A stretch of 6,948 nt of DNA from Chitinophagaceae bacterium (GTDB lineage: Bacteria > Bacteroidota > Bacteroidia > Chitinophagales > Chitinophagaceae). A model generated the notes under the pieces. It made no database searches, was not told the DNA's origin, and saw only the letters and a list, made by a program, of their open reading frames with translations. This document shows positions 1-6,008 of this stretch, piece by piece. The position numbers and the translations under genes are program-made. Numbering within the stretch: position 1 is the first letter of the stretch; every line of letters begins with the position of its first letter. The stretch covers positions 1 to 6,948 of the forward strand of contig JAIEQT010000120.1 of the NCBI GenBank assembly GCA_019747455.1, in the 5' to 3' direction.

Positions 1-563
1 ATAATCACCACATTTTTATTGGTAGCTTTCGCTTCTTTGATTGCATTTTGCGCTATAGAAACAGCATCTTTATTCTCACGCTCGCTATAAATACTTACAC
101 CAATTTGATCTGCCAATACGGTCAACTGATCAATAGCTGCGGGGCGATATATATCAGCAGCAACAACTAAAGGAGATTTACCTTTTTTTGTTTTTAAGTA
201 GTTTGCCAATTTGCCAGTAAAAGTTGTTTTACCGCTACCTTGCAAACCCGCAATCAGTATAACCGTAGGATTTCCATCTAGCTTAAAAGTAGATTCGGTG
301 CCCCCCATAAGCTGGGTTAATTCATCCTGCACAATTTTCACCATCAACTGTGAAGGGCTAATAGCATTAATTACCTTTTCTCCAACCGCTTTTTCTTTAA
401 CCTTATCGGTAAACTCTTTTGCTATTTTGAAGTTAACATCCGCATCCAATAAAGCGCGACGAATATCTTTAACGGTATTGGCAATATTGAGCTCATTAAT
501 GCGAGCCTCGCCTTTTAAATTTTTAAACGCCGATTCAAGCCGCTCTGCTAAATTTTGAAACAT
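1..563 (-). CDS. ffh: Signal recognition particle protein Ffh, N-terminal part (cut by window edge)
   Basis: This is the SRP54-type GTPase that, with 4.5S RNA, binds signal sequences on ribosomes and delivers nascent membrane proteins to FtsY. The 187 complete codons visible start MFQNLAERLE, the usual Ffh N-terminus, at the ATG at 561-563. Residues 1 to about 85 form the helical N domain, with the family-typical stretch DIRRALLDADVN at 33-44. The G domain then begins, with the P-loop GLQGSGKTT at 106-114 and the G2-type motif DIYRPAA at 137-143. The reading frame is open to base 1. The DTAGR motif, the rest of the G domain and the methionine-rich M domain lie outside the window. FtsY shares the GTPase fold, but the N-terminal sequence and the absence of an acidic leader favour Ffh. 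The gene is divergent from the thioredoxin-like gene across a 74-base spacer. Confidence 0.96.
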   Translation of the reverse strand, partial: MFQNLAERLESAFKNLKGEARINELNIANTVKDIRRALLDADVNFKIAKEFTDKVKEKAVGEKVINAISPSQLMVKIVQDELTQLMGGTESTFKLDGNPTVILIAGLQGSGKTTFTGKLANYLKTKKGKSPLVVAADIYRPAAIDQLTVLADQIGVSIYSERENKDAVSIAQNAIKEAKATNKNVVI

Positions 564-582
564 AATAGATTCTTTCGGGCTG

Positions 583-590
583 CAAATATA
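583..590 (-). promoter_or_regulatory. Candidate -7 element for ffh
   Basis: Read on the minus strand this is TATATTTG, a full match to the Bacteroidota -7 consensus TAnnTTTG. It lies 19 bases before the ffh ATG, implying a 5' leader of roughly 13 bases. No clear TTTG -33 element lies 17-23 bases further upstream (only a weak TGTT), so this rests on the -7 match and its position between divergent genes. Confidence 0.45.
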
Positions 591-595
591 GTTAG

Positions 596-627
596 CTTGG
601 CTAATAAACAGGTTCTTTGTAATTTTC
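596..627 (+). promoter_or_regulatory. Weak candidate promoter for the thioredoxin-like gene
   Basis: CTTG at 596-599 and TAATTTTC at 620-627, 20 bases apart, resemble the -33 TTTG and -7 TAnnTTTG elements with one mismatch each. The -7 element is only 10 bases from the ATG at 638, so the leader would be just a few bases. Transcription must start somewhere in this 74-base divergent spacer, but the element assignment is tentative. Confidence 0.3.
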
Positions 628-637
628 CTAAAAAACT

Positions 638-1366
638 ATGAAAAAACTATTTTTTGTCACTATTATACTTGCCATCCAGTTTGACTTGTTTGCGCAAGCC
701 CCCAAACCAAAATTAACCATCACCGAAAAAACGATCATAAAGGATAGCAGTGGAATGATCTACCCTATGGCCATCTGGAGTAAACTGATGCAATCAGGTG
801 ATTATAGTTTAAGGCCAGTGGATATCAACGACCCGAATACCGATTTTATACTTTTTAAACTCACAGAAAAAGAAAAAGAATTTAGGAATACGACTGCTCC
901 CAAGCCGGCTGAAACGAAATTTTTCGTTACGGGCAAAGCTTTTGGAAAGTTAAAGACAACCGACATGTATGGGAAAAGCTGGAATCTAAAAGATTTGAAA
1001 GGTAAAATTGTAGTACTTAATTTCTGGTTTATTAATTGCCCACCCTGCAGAGCCGAAATTCCTCATCTTAACAAAATAGTTGAGAAATATAAGAGCGAAT
1101 CAGATATTGTTTTTTTAGCAGTGGCCTTGGATGATAAATCCGAAATCGAATCGTTCTTAAAACAAATACCTTTTCAATACAACATTATTGATCGGGGGGG
1201 TTGGTTAGCACAAGGATATGGCATTAAATCTTTTCCAACCAATGTAGTGCTGGATAGAGAAGGCATTGTAAGATTCCATGCAACAGGTTACAGTACTACT
1301 TTACCTTATTGGATAGAAAAGTCGATAGAAGAAATTAAAGCAGTAAATACCCTTCAACCCAAATAA
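638..1366 (+). CDS. Exported TlpA-like thioredoxin-fold protein
   Basis: This is a 242-residue secreted thiol-disulfide protein of the TlpA/AhpC-TSA type. Residues 1-21 form a Sec signal peptide: a MKK start, a hydrophobic core, and an AQA cleavage motif ending at 21. There is no lipobox cysteine, so a soluble periplasmic protein is expected. Residues about 26-90 form a separate N-terminal segment with no motif I can name. The thioredoxin fold covers about 96-235. It has the redox motif CPPC at 134-137 in the context [13 protein letters not shown], and the cis-proline at P200 in SFPTNVV. The CPPC motif, rather than CGPC, is common in TlpA/ResA relatives that reduce apocytochromes or other cell-envelope cysteines, but the substrate cannot be read from the sequence. 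There is no cytochrome maturation gene nearby. The start is the only ATG that gives an intact signal peptide. The 3' end overlaps the convergent rpoD by 13 bases. A run of seven G at 1194-1200 sits in the codons for RGGW. Confidence 0.88.
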   Translation: MKKLFFVTIILAIQFDLFAQAPKPKLTITEKTIIKDSSGMIYPMAIWSKLMQSGDYSLRPVDINDPNTDFILFKLTEKEKEFRNTTAPKPAETKFFVTGKAFGKLKTTDMYGKSWNLKDLKGKIVVLNFWFINCPPCRAEIPHLNKIVEKYKSESDIVFLAVALDDKSEIESFLKQIPFQYNIIDRGGWLAQGYGIKSFPTNVVLDREGIVRFHATGYSTTLPYWIEKSIEEIKAVNTLQPK

Positions 1367-2223
1367 AACCGAAGCTGTTTACAACGACTGGTACTTCTAA
1401 GTTTTGTGATGGCTTTATCTTTTATTTGACGTACCCTTTCTCGGGTAAGATTGAATCGCAGACCAATATCTTCTAAACTTAGGGCATGATCTACCCCTAT
1501 TCCAAAGAAATAGCAAAGGATATCTTTCTGCCTTTCTGTTAAGGTTTGTAAACTTCTTTCAATTTCAAGATGAAGAGATTCATGATGTTCCAACTTTTCA
1601 TCTGTTTTGGCGGCATTCGGATTTTCAAGCACTTCCAGTAAGGTTCCTCCCTCCTCTCCTTCAGTTAGCGGAGTATCCATACTGATATGCCTGAACTCTG
1701 CACTCATGGTAGCACTTATTTCTTCCACAGGTATATCCAGCAAATCGGCCAATTCTTGGGCGGTAGGCTCTCGTTCAAACTCCTGTTCCAGATGTTGATA
1801 TGCTTTGCTTATCCTATTTGTTAAACCAACTTTATTTAATGGTAAGCGTACTATTCTGCTTTGTTCTGCCAATGATTGAAGTATGCTTTGCCGTATCCAC
1901 CATACAGCGTAGGAAATAAATTTGAACCCCCTTGTTTCGTCGAAACGCAGTGCCGCCTTAATAAGTCCAACATTCCCTTCATTAATTAAATCTGATAAAG
2001 TAAGTCCTTGATTCTGATATTGTTTGGCAACAGAAACAACGAAACGAAGATTCGCTTTTACAAGCCTATCCAGTGCTTTTTGATCACCGGCCTTTATTCG
2101 GGCAGAGAGGATCACCTCTTCTTCCGCATTAATTAACTCTACCTTGCCAATTTCTTGTAAATATTTCTCTAAGCTTTGTGATTCCCGATTGGTGATCGAC
2201 TTAGTAATTTTAAGTTGACGCAT
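1354..2223 (-). CDS. rpoD: Primary RNA polymerase sigma factor (RpoD/SigA), 289 residues
   Basis: This is the housekeeping sigma-70 subunit that directs RNA polymerase to -33/-7 promoters in Bacteroidota. The chosen start, ATG at 2221-2223, gives [16 protein letters not shown], the near-invariant N-terminus of this phylum's RpoD. The frame is open upstream to an ATG at 2286, which would add 21 residues ([11 protein letters not shown]...) unlike the family, and the promoter candidate overlaps that ATG. The protein lacks region 1.1, as expected for Bacteroidota. Region 1.2 is about residues 14-45. Regions 2.1-2.4 are about 50-125, including [19 protein letters not shown] and [11 protein letters not shown]. 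Region 3.1 is about 135-175. The acidic region 3.2 finger is about 183-202 ([11 protein letters not shown]). Region 4 is about 222-285, with the helix-turn-helix [13 protein letters not shown] at 259-271. It ends in the typical RFYLG. A second group-2 paralogue cannot be excluded without the rest of the genome. The 3' end overlaps the opposing thioredoxin-like gene. Confidence 0.92.
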   Translation of the reverse strand: MRQLKITKSITNRESQSLEKYLQEIGKVELINAEEEVILSARIKAGDQKALDRLVKANLRFVVSVAKQYQNQGLTLSDLINEGNVGLIKAALRFDETRGFKFISYAVWWIRQSILQSLAEQSRIVRLPLNKVGLTNRISKAYQHLEQEFEREPTAQELADLLDIPVEEISATMSAEFRHISMDTPLTEGEEGGTLLEVLENPNAAKTDEKLEHHESLHLEIERSLQTLTERQKDILCYFFGIGVDHALSLEDIGLRFNLTRERVRQIKDKAITKLRSTSRCKQLRFYLG

Positions 2224-2286
2224 ACTCATGGGCAACGGTTTAAATGGTGTTTTGGTTGATCCACGCCTGCAGCACTTACCTAACAA

Positions 2287-2317
2287 GCAATTTACAACAT
2301 TTTATATGTTACTCAAA
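2287..2317 (-). promoter_or_regulatory. Candidate -33/-7 promoter of rpoD
   Basis: On the minus strand TTTG (plus 2314-2317) is followed after 19 bases by TAAATTGC (plus 2287-2294), close to the Bacteroidota pattern TTTG-N19-TAnnTTTG. The -7 keeps TA and TT but departs at its last two bases. Transcription would start near 2280, giving a leader of about 57 bases before the ATG at 2223. That start point excludes translation from the upstream in-frame ATG at 2286. Confidence 0.5.
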
Positions 2318-2380
2318 AAATGCTTTAGGGATAAGGAAAATACCATTCAACCTTGTATAAAAAGGGCTTTTAAAAAAAAA

Positions 2381-2411
2381 ATTGGTTGATATATATAATT
2401 TAATATTATTG
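2381..2411 (+). promoter_or_regulatory. Candidate -33/-7 promoter of the START-like gene, with upstream A-tract
   Basis: ATTG at 2381-2384, a 19-base very AT-rich spacer, and TATTATTG at 2404-2411 fit the Bacteroidota TTTG-N19-TAnnTTTG pattern with one mismatch in each element. A run of ten A (2372-2381) directly upstream could act as an UP-like or curved element. The predicted start near 2417 gives a leader of about 25 bases. That leader carries a small inverted repeat, GCCC at 2415-2418 and GGGC at 2425-2428. Confidence 0.55.
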
Positions 2412-2442
2412 CACGCCCTCTGATGGGCAAAAAGAAGCGTTA

Positions 2443-2826
2443 ATGAGTAAAAAGCAGTTATTTACACTTGAGTTCCCGGTAAGATGTTCTCCAGCGATTT
2501 TATACGAATTTCTAGCCACTCCGGCAGGTTTGCAAGAATGGTTTGCGGATAAAGTAGACGAATGGGAGAATACTTTTAGTTTTTCATGGAATGGCGGAAC
2601 ACCTGATAGAGCAGCATTGGTAGACCAAGAAGAAAACAAGTTTATTCGTTTTCATTGGCTCCACTCCGATAAAAATGAATATTTCGAGTTCCGAATCGAA
2701 AAAACGGAGATTTCAAATCAAACCATTTTAATAATCAAAGATTTTGCTGAGAAATCGGAAATAAAAGATCAAAGCCAACTCTGGGAATATCAGGTGAAAG
2801 AATTATTTCATCGTTTAGGAGCCTAG
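2443..2826 (+). CDS. START-like (AHSA1/SRPBCC fold) domain protein
   Basis: This is a 127-residue cytoplasmic protein made of a single helix-grip fold domain, of the kind annotated in Bacteroidota as 'START-like domain' protein. Visible family features are an N-terminal strand KKQLFTLEFPV at 3-13 and the helix with LATPAGLQEWFAD at 24-36, the AHSA1-type 'T..GL..WFAD' signature. After these come strands FSFSWNG at 45-51, FIRFHWL at 67-73, YFEFRIE at 80-86 and ILIIKDFAE at 95-103, and a C-terminal amphipathic helix at about 108-125. The fold normally binds a hydrophobic ligand or a protein partner in a central cavity; no ligand can be named here. The ATG at 2443 is preceded by a good promoter candidate and no Shine-Dalgarno sequence. 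The gene ends in a TAG that overlaps the stop of the opposing gene within CTAG. A strong terminator hairpin follows 59 bases later, inside that opposing gene. Confidence 0.85.
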   Translation: MSKKQLFTLEFPVRCSPAILYEFLATPAGLQEWFADKVDEWENTFSFSWNGGTPDRAALVDQEENKFIRFHWLHSDKNEYFEFRIEKTEISNQTILIIKDFAEKSEIKDQSQLWEYQVKELFHRLGA

Positions 2827-3440
2827 TATTCCAGCATTATGGCAAGCATTTTATTAAAATGGGTTGTTAAAAATAATTCCATGTCATCCCACTGTTCCAG
2901 TGGGATTTTTTTTGCCAGCTTCAAAAAGGGTAAGCCGGTAACCCTTTTTCCATCCCACTTATCCAACGATACATAATTATCCTCTTCAAAATAATGTTGC
3001 CATGGCTGATCTCCCACACCAATATACCATCCTTTGGTTTCAGGTGTATACTTACCCGATAAAGTCAAGAAACGATCGATCGAAGCACCGTATTTTAAAA
3101 GATATTTCCCCTTTAACAACAAATGAATACTGCAATGATTACCCCACCAGAAGAAAGTTCGGATAGCAAAGAAATCATTATCCGTAAAGTTTCGGGGAAA
3201 GTCGAGCATTACATACGGCAATTGTAAATACTGCTCCCCTTTTGAAATTTTAGGTGATAGTGCAAACAAAGTAGACCGCTCAAAATCAGGAAATTTTTTG
3301 TAGATATCTATATATTCCGCTGCTACCCTACCAAAAAGCTCATAAACCTTCTCGATAATCAGATTCTTTGTTAAAATCCAATCTGCATTATTTACCAATT
3401 CCTGTTCCTTTGGTGAAAGTGTTATTTTTGCTCCGCTCAT
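2823..3440 (-). CDS. Tryptophan- and aromatic-rich hypothetical protein, 205 residues
   Basis: I do not recognise the family. The protein has no signal peptide and no clear transmembrane helix, so it is probably cytoplasmic. It begins with a mostly helical segment (about 9-50). An aromatic-rich core follows, with PYVMLDFPR at 75-83, FFWWGN at 96-101, GWYIGVGDQPW at 137-147 and SLDKWDGK at 158-165. The end, about 179-204, is helical. Seven tryptophans (21, 98, 99, 138, 147, 162, 184) are many for 205 residues. No nucleotide-binding or metal-binding signature is visible. The ATG at 3438-3440 is the only nearby start. The gene is divergent from the LptF/LptG-family permease with 23 bases between start codons. 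It is convergent with the START-like gene, with overlapping stops. The codons for residues 164-173 and 176-185 also form hairpins on the other strand. A normal full-length frame flanked by conserved genes supports a real gene. Confidence 0.75.
   Translation of the reverse strand: MSGAKITLSPKEQELVNNADWILTKNLIIEKVYELFGRVAAEYIDIYKKFPDFERSTLFALSPKISKGEQYLQLPYVMLDFPRNFTDNDFFAIRTFFWWGNHCSIHLLLKGKYLLKYGASIDRFLTLSGKYTPETKGWYIGVGDQPWQHYFEEDNYVSLDKWDGKRVTGLPFLKLAKKIPLEQWDDMELFLTTHFNKMLAIMLEY
2886..2913 (+). terminator. Strong intrinsic terminator for the START-like gene, inside the opposing CDS
   Basis: ATCCCACTG (2886-2894) and CAGTGGGAT (2898-2906) form a perfect 9-base-pair stem with a 3-base TTC loop, followed directly by eight T (2906-2913, the first paired). 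This is a textbook rho-independent terminator on the plus strand. It starts 59 bases past the START-like stop and lies wholly within codons 176-185 of the convergent gene. In the minus direction the stem is followed by GACATGG, not a T run, so it should stop only plus-strand transcription. Confidence 0.8.
2923..2949. terminator. Second hairpin with A/T-flanked arms, possible bidirectional terminator
   Basis: AAAAAGGGT (2923-2931) and ACCCTTTTT (2941-2949) are a perfect 9-base inverted repeat around a 9-base loop, only 10 bases beyond the stronger terminator. The symmetric A5/T5 arms give a short T run on either strand, the shape of a bidirectional terminator, though the GC core is only three pairs. 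It lies in codons 164-173 of the minus-strand gene. As a backup for plus-strand readthrough it is plausible; in the minus direction it could attenuate the gene that contains it. Confidence 0.4.
3423..3430 (+). promoter_or_regulatory. Candidate -7 element for the permease-SOD-OsmC operon
   Basis: TATTTTTG matches the Bacteroidota -7 consensus TAnnTTTG at all six defined bases and lies 33 bases before the TTG start at 3464, giving a leader of about 27 bases. The -33 position holds only CCTG (3401-3404, 18-base gap), a weak match. The element lies within the first codons of the divergent hypothetical gene, as expected with only 23 bases between start codons. Confidence 0.45.
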
Positions 3441-3445
3441 AAGAA

Positions 3446-3453
3446 CAATATTA
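3446..3453 (-). promoter_or_regulatory. Weak candidate -7 element for the hypothetical gene
   Basis: On the minus strand this reads TAATATTG, one mismatch from TAnnTTTG. It ends 5 bases before the ATG at 3440, so transcription would begin at or next to the start codon, giving a leaderless or nearly leaderless mRNA. The -33 region offers only GTTT (plus 3473-3476) at a 19-base spacing. Tentative. Confidence 0.25.
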
Positions 3454-3463
3454 AGAAGCTTAC

Positions 3464-4891
3464 TTGATAAAAAAACTAGATATACTCATTATTCGCTCTT
3501 TTATAGGGCCCTTTATTGCCGCCTTTGCCATATCCATCTTTGTATTAACCATGCAATTTTTTTGGTTATATATAGATGATCTGGTTGGAAAGGGGTTGGA
3601 TTTATTTACTGTTTTAAAGCTTGTAGGCCTGGTAACCCTTTTTTGGGTTCCAACTGCGCTGCCATTGGCATTATTATTTTCCTCTATTATGACTTTTGGA
3701 AATTTAGGGGAAACCTTTGAACTAGTAGCTATTAAGGCAGCAGGTATACCCTTGGTGCGCTTTATGCGTCCATTGCTAGTGATCACGTTTTTTATTAGCG
3801 GGCTCGCTTTTCTATTCGCCAATAATATTATCCCTGTTACTCAGTTAAAGCTGGCGGCGCTGAAATATGATATTATTGTTTCGAAACCTTCCTTGGATAT
3901 TAAAGAAGGAGTATTCTTTGATAAAATGGATGGTTATGTTATCAAACTTGGTAGAAAAGAAAAAGATACTATAATTCACGATGTAGTGATCTTTGAAAGA
4001 AGCAATACATTACAAGACAATATGTTGGTTGCCAAAAGTGGTGTGATGCGCGTAACACCAGATAAAAAATTTCTTGAATTCATCCTGCAAGATGGGTGGC
4101 GATATGCTGAAAAAGGAGCCAGAAGTGATACTAATACTGAGTTTACCCGAATGGGGTTTTCAACGTATAAAAAAATATTCGACTTGAAAAGTTTTCAGTT
4201 GAACAAATCGGGTGATAGCGCCTTTTATGATCCAAAAATGTTGAGCTTGCGGCAACTTAATAAAGCTATCGATTCTCTTAGTCATCTCGACTCCTTTTAT
4301 GCTGAAAAATCTGCTCGTGAGGTTCGACCTTATTTACGTTTTGCAAGATACGCAGATACAGGATGGAAAAAAGTGACCAACCCTTTACCTAAACAAAATC
4401 CGGAAAAGCTATACAAAGACACAAACGACATGAGCTTATTAGATGCTGCTGCCAATCAACTGGCAACCATCAAAAGCAATGTATATGTAATGGCAAACGA
4501 TAAAAAAGAAAGATACCAATCATTGTTATTACATGAGATTGAATGGCATCGTAAGTTTACTTTATCGGTGGCATGCTTGGTATTATTTCTAATAGGTGCC
4601 CCTTTAGGTTCTATTATTCGAAAAGGTGGATTAGGAACACCCCTTGTATTTGCCATCATTTTCTTTGTACTATTTCATCTCTTCAACACATTTGGTGAAA
4701 AGTTTGTAAAATCGGAACAAGCCAGCCCAATTGGTGGTATGTGGCTTTCTACCCTTATTCTTATCCCTATTGGCGCCTTCCTCACCTATAAGGCCATGCG
4801 CGATTCACAATTATTTAATCAAGAGTTTTACTATAGAACCTTCAAACAAATTCGCGGCTTTTTTAGTAACTTTAAAAAAAATGAGCCATGA
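3464..4891 (+). CDS. LptF/LptG-family (YjgP/YjgQ) lipopolysaccharide export permease
   Basis: This is an inner-membrane permease subunit of the LptB2FG transporter, which extracts lipopolysaccharide from the inner membrane and passes it to the periplasmic bridge. The 475 residues show the family layout. Three N-terminal transmembrane helices lie at about 12-34, 48-72 and 102-122, and a large periplasmic domain at about 125-360. Three C-terminal helices lie at about 364-383, 392-410 and 424-442. The conserved loop GAPLGSIIRKGGLG is at 378-391. The TM2-TM3 region carries FELVAIKAAGIP (85-96), the coupling-helix stretch that contacts the LptB ATPase. The length exceeds the roughly 360 residues of E. 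coli LptF/LptG because the periplasmic domain is larger, as is common in Bacteroidota. Translation must begin at TTG (3464-3466): an in-frame TAA lies at 3452-3454, and the first ATG, at codon 30, would remove most of TM1. It is the first gene of a run joined by 4-base overlaps. Whether it is the LptF or the LptG subunit is unclear. Confidence 0.92.
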   Translation: MIKKLDILIIRSFIGPFIAAFAISIFVLTMQFFWLYIDDLVGKGLDLFTVLKLVGLVTLFWVPTALPLALLFSSIMTFGNLGETFELVAIKAAGIPLVRFMRPLLVITFFISGLAFLFANNIIPVTQLKLAALKYDIIVSKPSLDIKEGVFFDKMDGYVIKLGRKEKDTIIHDVVIFERSNTLQDNMLVAKSGVMRVTPDKKFLEFILQDGWRYAEKGARSDTNTEFTRMGFSTYKKIFDLKSFQLNKSGDSAFYDPKMLSLRQLNKAIDSLSHLDSFYAEKSAREVRPYLRFARYADTGWKKVTNPLPKQNPEKLYKDTNDMSLLDAAANQLATIKSNVYVMANDKKERYQSLLLHEIEWHRKFTLSVACLVLFLIGAPLGSIIRKGGLGTPLVFAIIFFVLFHLFNTFGEKFVKSEQASPIGGMWLSTLILIPIGAFLTYKAMRDSQLFNQEFYYRTFKQIRGFFSNFKKNEP

Positions 4892-5598
4892 GTAAAAAAA
4901 TATCCAGAAGATCTTTTATTGAGGCAACAGGAAAAACATCAATGGCCGTAGCATTTACACCCTCAATATTAAAGAGCGCTATCGATTCAAATATTGGGTT
5001 TACACAACAACCATTACCATATTCTTATAACGCGCTAGAACCATATATAGATGCGCTAACTATGGAAATCCACTATGCAAAACATGCTGCCACGTACACC
5101 AAAAATTTAAATGATGCTTGTATAGCCGAGAAATTTGATTCAACAAAAAATTCATTACCCACTTTATTATCAACCATTTCAAAATATTCTGCAAAAATGC
5201 GTAATAATGGTGGTGGACATTTTAATCATGCGTTTTTTTGGGAAAGTATGAAAGCATCAAATAATGATGTTCCGAAACAAAAAACCCTAGCTGCTATTAT
5301 CCAGGATTTTGGATCCTTGGAAGCTTTCAAAAATCAATTTTCTGATGCTGCTAAAAATCGTTTTGGAAGTGGCTGGGCTTGGCTCATTAAAAATGCAAAT
5401 AATAAATTAATAGTTACATCCACCCCTAACCAAGATAACCCGCTTATGGATATTGCCGAAGTAAAAGGCATACCCATATTAGCATTAGATGTTTGGGAGC
5501 ATGCCTATTATTTGAAATATCAAAATAAAAGAGCCGATTATATTTCTAATTGGTGGAATGTAGTGAATTGGGATATTGTAGAAAAAAGATTATCATGA
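4888..5598 (+). CDS. Tat-exported Mn-type (Fe/Mn family) superoxide dismutase
   Basis: The enzyme converts superoxide to hydrogen peroxide and oxygen, here predicted outside the cytoplasm. Residues 1 to about 35 form a twin-arginine signal with SRRSFIEATG at 6-15 and a modestly hydrophobic stretch SMAVAFTPSIL; export in a folded, metal-loaded state fits this enzyme. The catalytic domain begins with QPLPYSYNALEPYID (41-55). The metal ligands are all present: H62 in IHYAKH, H114 in GGGHFNHAFFW, and D201 and H205 in DVWEHAYY. The active-site tyrosine is Y70. The GGGHFNH motif (108-114), together with Q182 in NQDNPLMD rather than a Gln in the first motif, points to the Mn-type second-sphere arrangement. 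A cambialistic enzyme is possible. The mature part is about 200 residues, normal for the family. Its ATG overlaps the permease TGA (ATGA at 4888-4891), and its own TGA overlaps the next ATG, implying translational coupling. Confidence 0.94.
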   Translation: MSKKISRRSFIEATGKTSMAVAFTPSILKSAIDSNIGFTQQPLPYSYNALEPYIDALTMEIHYAKHAATYTKNLNDACIAEKFDSTKNSLPTLLSTISKYSAKMRNNGGGHFNHAFFWESMKASNNDVPKQKTLAAIIQDFGSLEAFKNQFSDAAKNRFGSGWAWLIKNANNKLIVTSTPNQDNPLMDIAEVKGIPILALDVWEHAYYLKYQNKRADYISNWWNVVNWDIVEKRLS

Positions 5599-6008
5599 AC
5601 ATAGAAGTACATTGGAAAGAAGGTCACGCATTTGATGCCGTATCAAATACCGGACATGTAGTACGAATAGATTCTGTTAGTGAAAATGAAGGACAACCCA
5701 CGGGCATGAATCCAAAGAAGTTATTGCTGGCTTCCTTATGCGGATGTAGTGGTATTGACGTGGTAGACATTTTGAAAAAAATGAAAGTGCCATTTACGAA
5801 GCTCAATATTTACGCGGAAACAGAACAAACAGATGAGGTTCCGAAGGTTTTCAAATACGTTAATATTGTATATGAAGCAGATGTTTCAGCAGAAGATGAA
5901 GACAAACTTAAACGTGCTGTGACTTTATCAATGGAAAAATATTGCGGTGTATCTGCTATGCTGGCCAAACATTGTCCTATAAACCATAGCACTAAAATAG
6001 TTCGCTAA
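5595..6008 (+). CDS. OsmC-family protein (peroxiredoxin-like thiol protein)
   Basis: OsmC/Ohr-fold proteins reduce organic hydroperoxides through a cysteine pair, usually as intertwined dimers in the cytoplasm. This 137-residue protein has the fold's two cysteine motifs: SLCGCSGIDVVDIL at 47-60 (C49 and C51; C51 is at the usual peroxidatic position) and KYCGVSAMLAKHCPI at 115-129 (C117 is the usual partner; C127 is extra). GMNPKKLLLASL (37-48) is the conserved lead into the central helix. There is no signal peptide. It resembles the YhfA-like branch more than Ohr, so the true substrate is uncertain. I chose the ATG at 5595, which overlaps the SOD stop as ATGA and gives MNIEVHWKEG, a normal OsmC beginning. 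An in-frame ATG at 5550 would add 15 residues encoded inside the SOD gene, and I see no support for it. The TAA stop directly abuts the stop of the convergent glycosyltransferase. Confidence 0.9.
   Translation: MNIEVHWKEGHAFDAVSNTGHVVRIDSVSENEGQPTGMNPKKLLLASLCGCSGIDVVDILKKMKVPFTKLNIYAETEQTDEVPKVFKYVNIVYEADVSAEDEDKLKRAVTLSMEKYCGVSAMLAKHCPINHSTKIVR

Noticed and set aside
211..558. Open frame on the plus strand opposite ffh
   Set aside because: It is antisense to a clearly conserved Ffh coding region, its product is low-complexity serine/leucine-rich, and it matches nothing I know. Shadow frame.
1194..1200. Seven-G run in the thioredoxin-like gene, possible phase-variable tract
   Set aside because: The frame is intact, the run encodes part of RGGW in an ordinary position, and seven bases is short for phase variation. 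Nothing else suggests a switching surface gene.
1432..1447. Inverted repeat TACCC/GGGTA downstream of the thioredoxin-like gene as a terminator
   Set aside because: No T run follows on the plus strand, and the bases encode the conserved RERVR of the sigma factor helix-turn-helix, which explains them fully.
2360..2381. AAAAGGGCTTTT followed by an A run as a terminator between rpoD and the START-like gene
   Set aside because: The stem would close on a two-base loop, no T run follows on the plus strand, and the two genes are divergent so none is needed. The A run is better read as an upstream promoter element.
5550..5594. Longer OsmC start inside the SOD gene
   Set aside because: The 15 added residues come from the SOD coding region read out of frame and do not resemble an OsmC N-terminus. 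The ATGA overlap start is far more typical.
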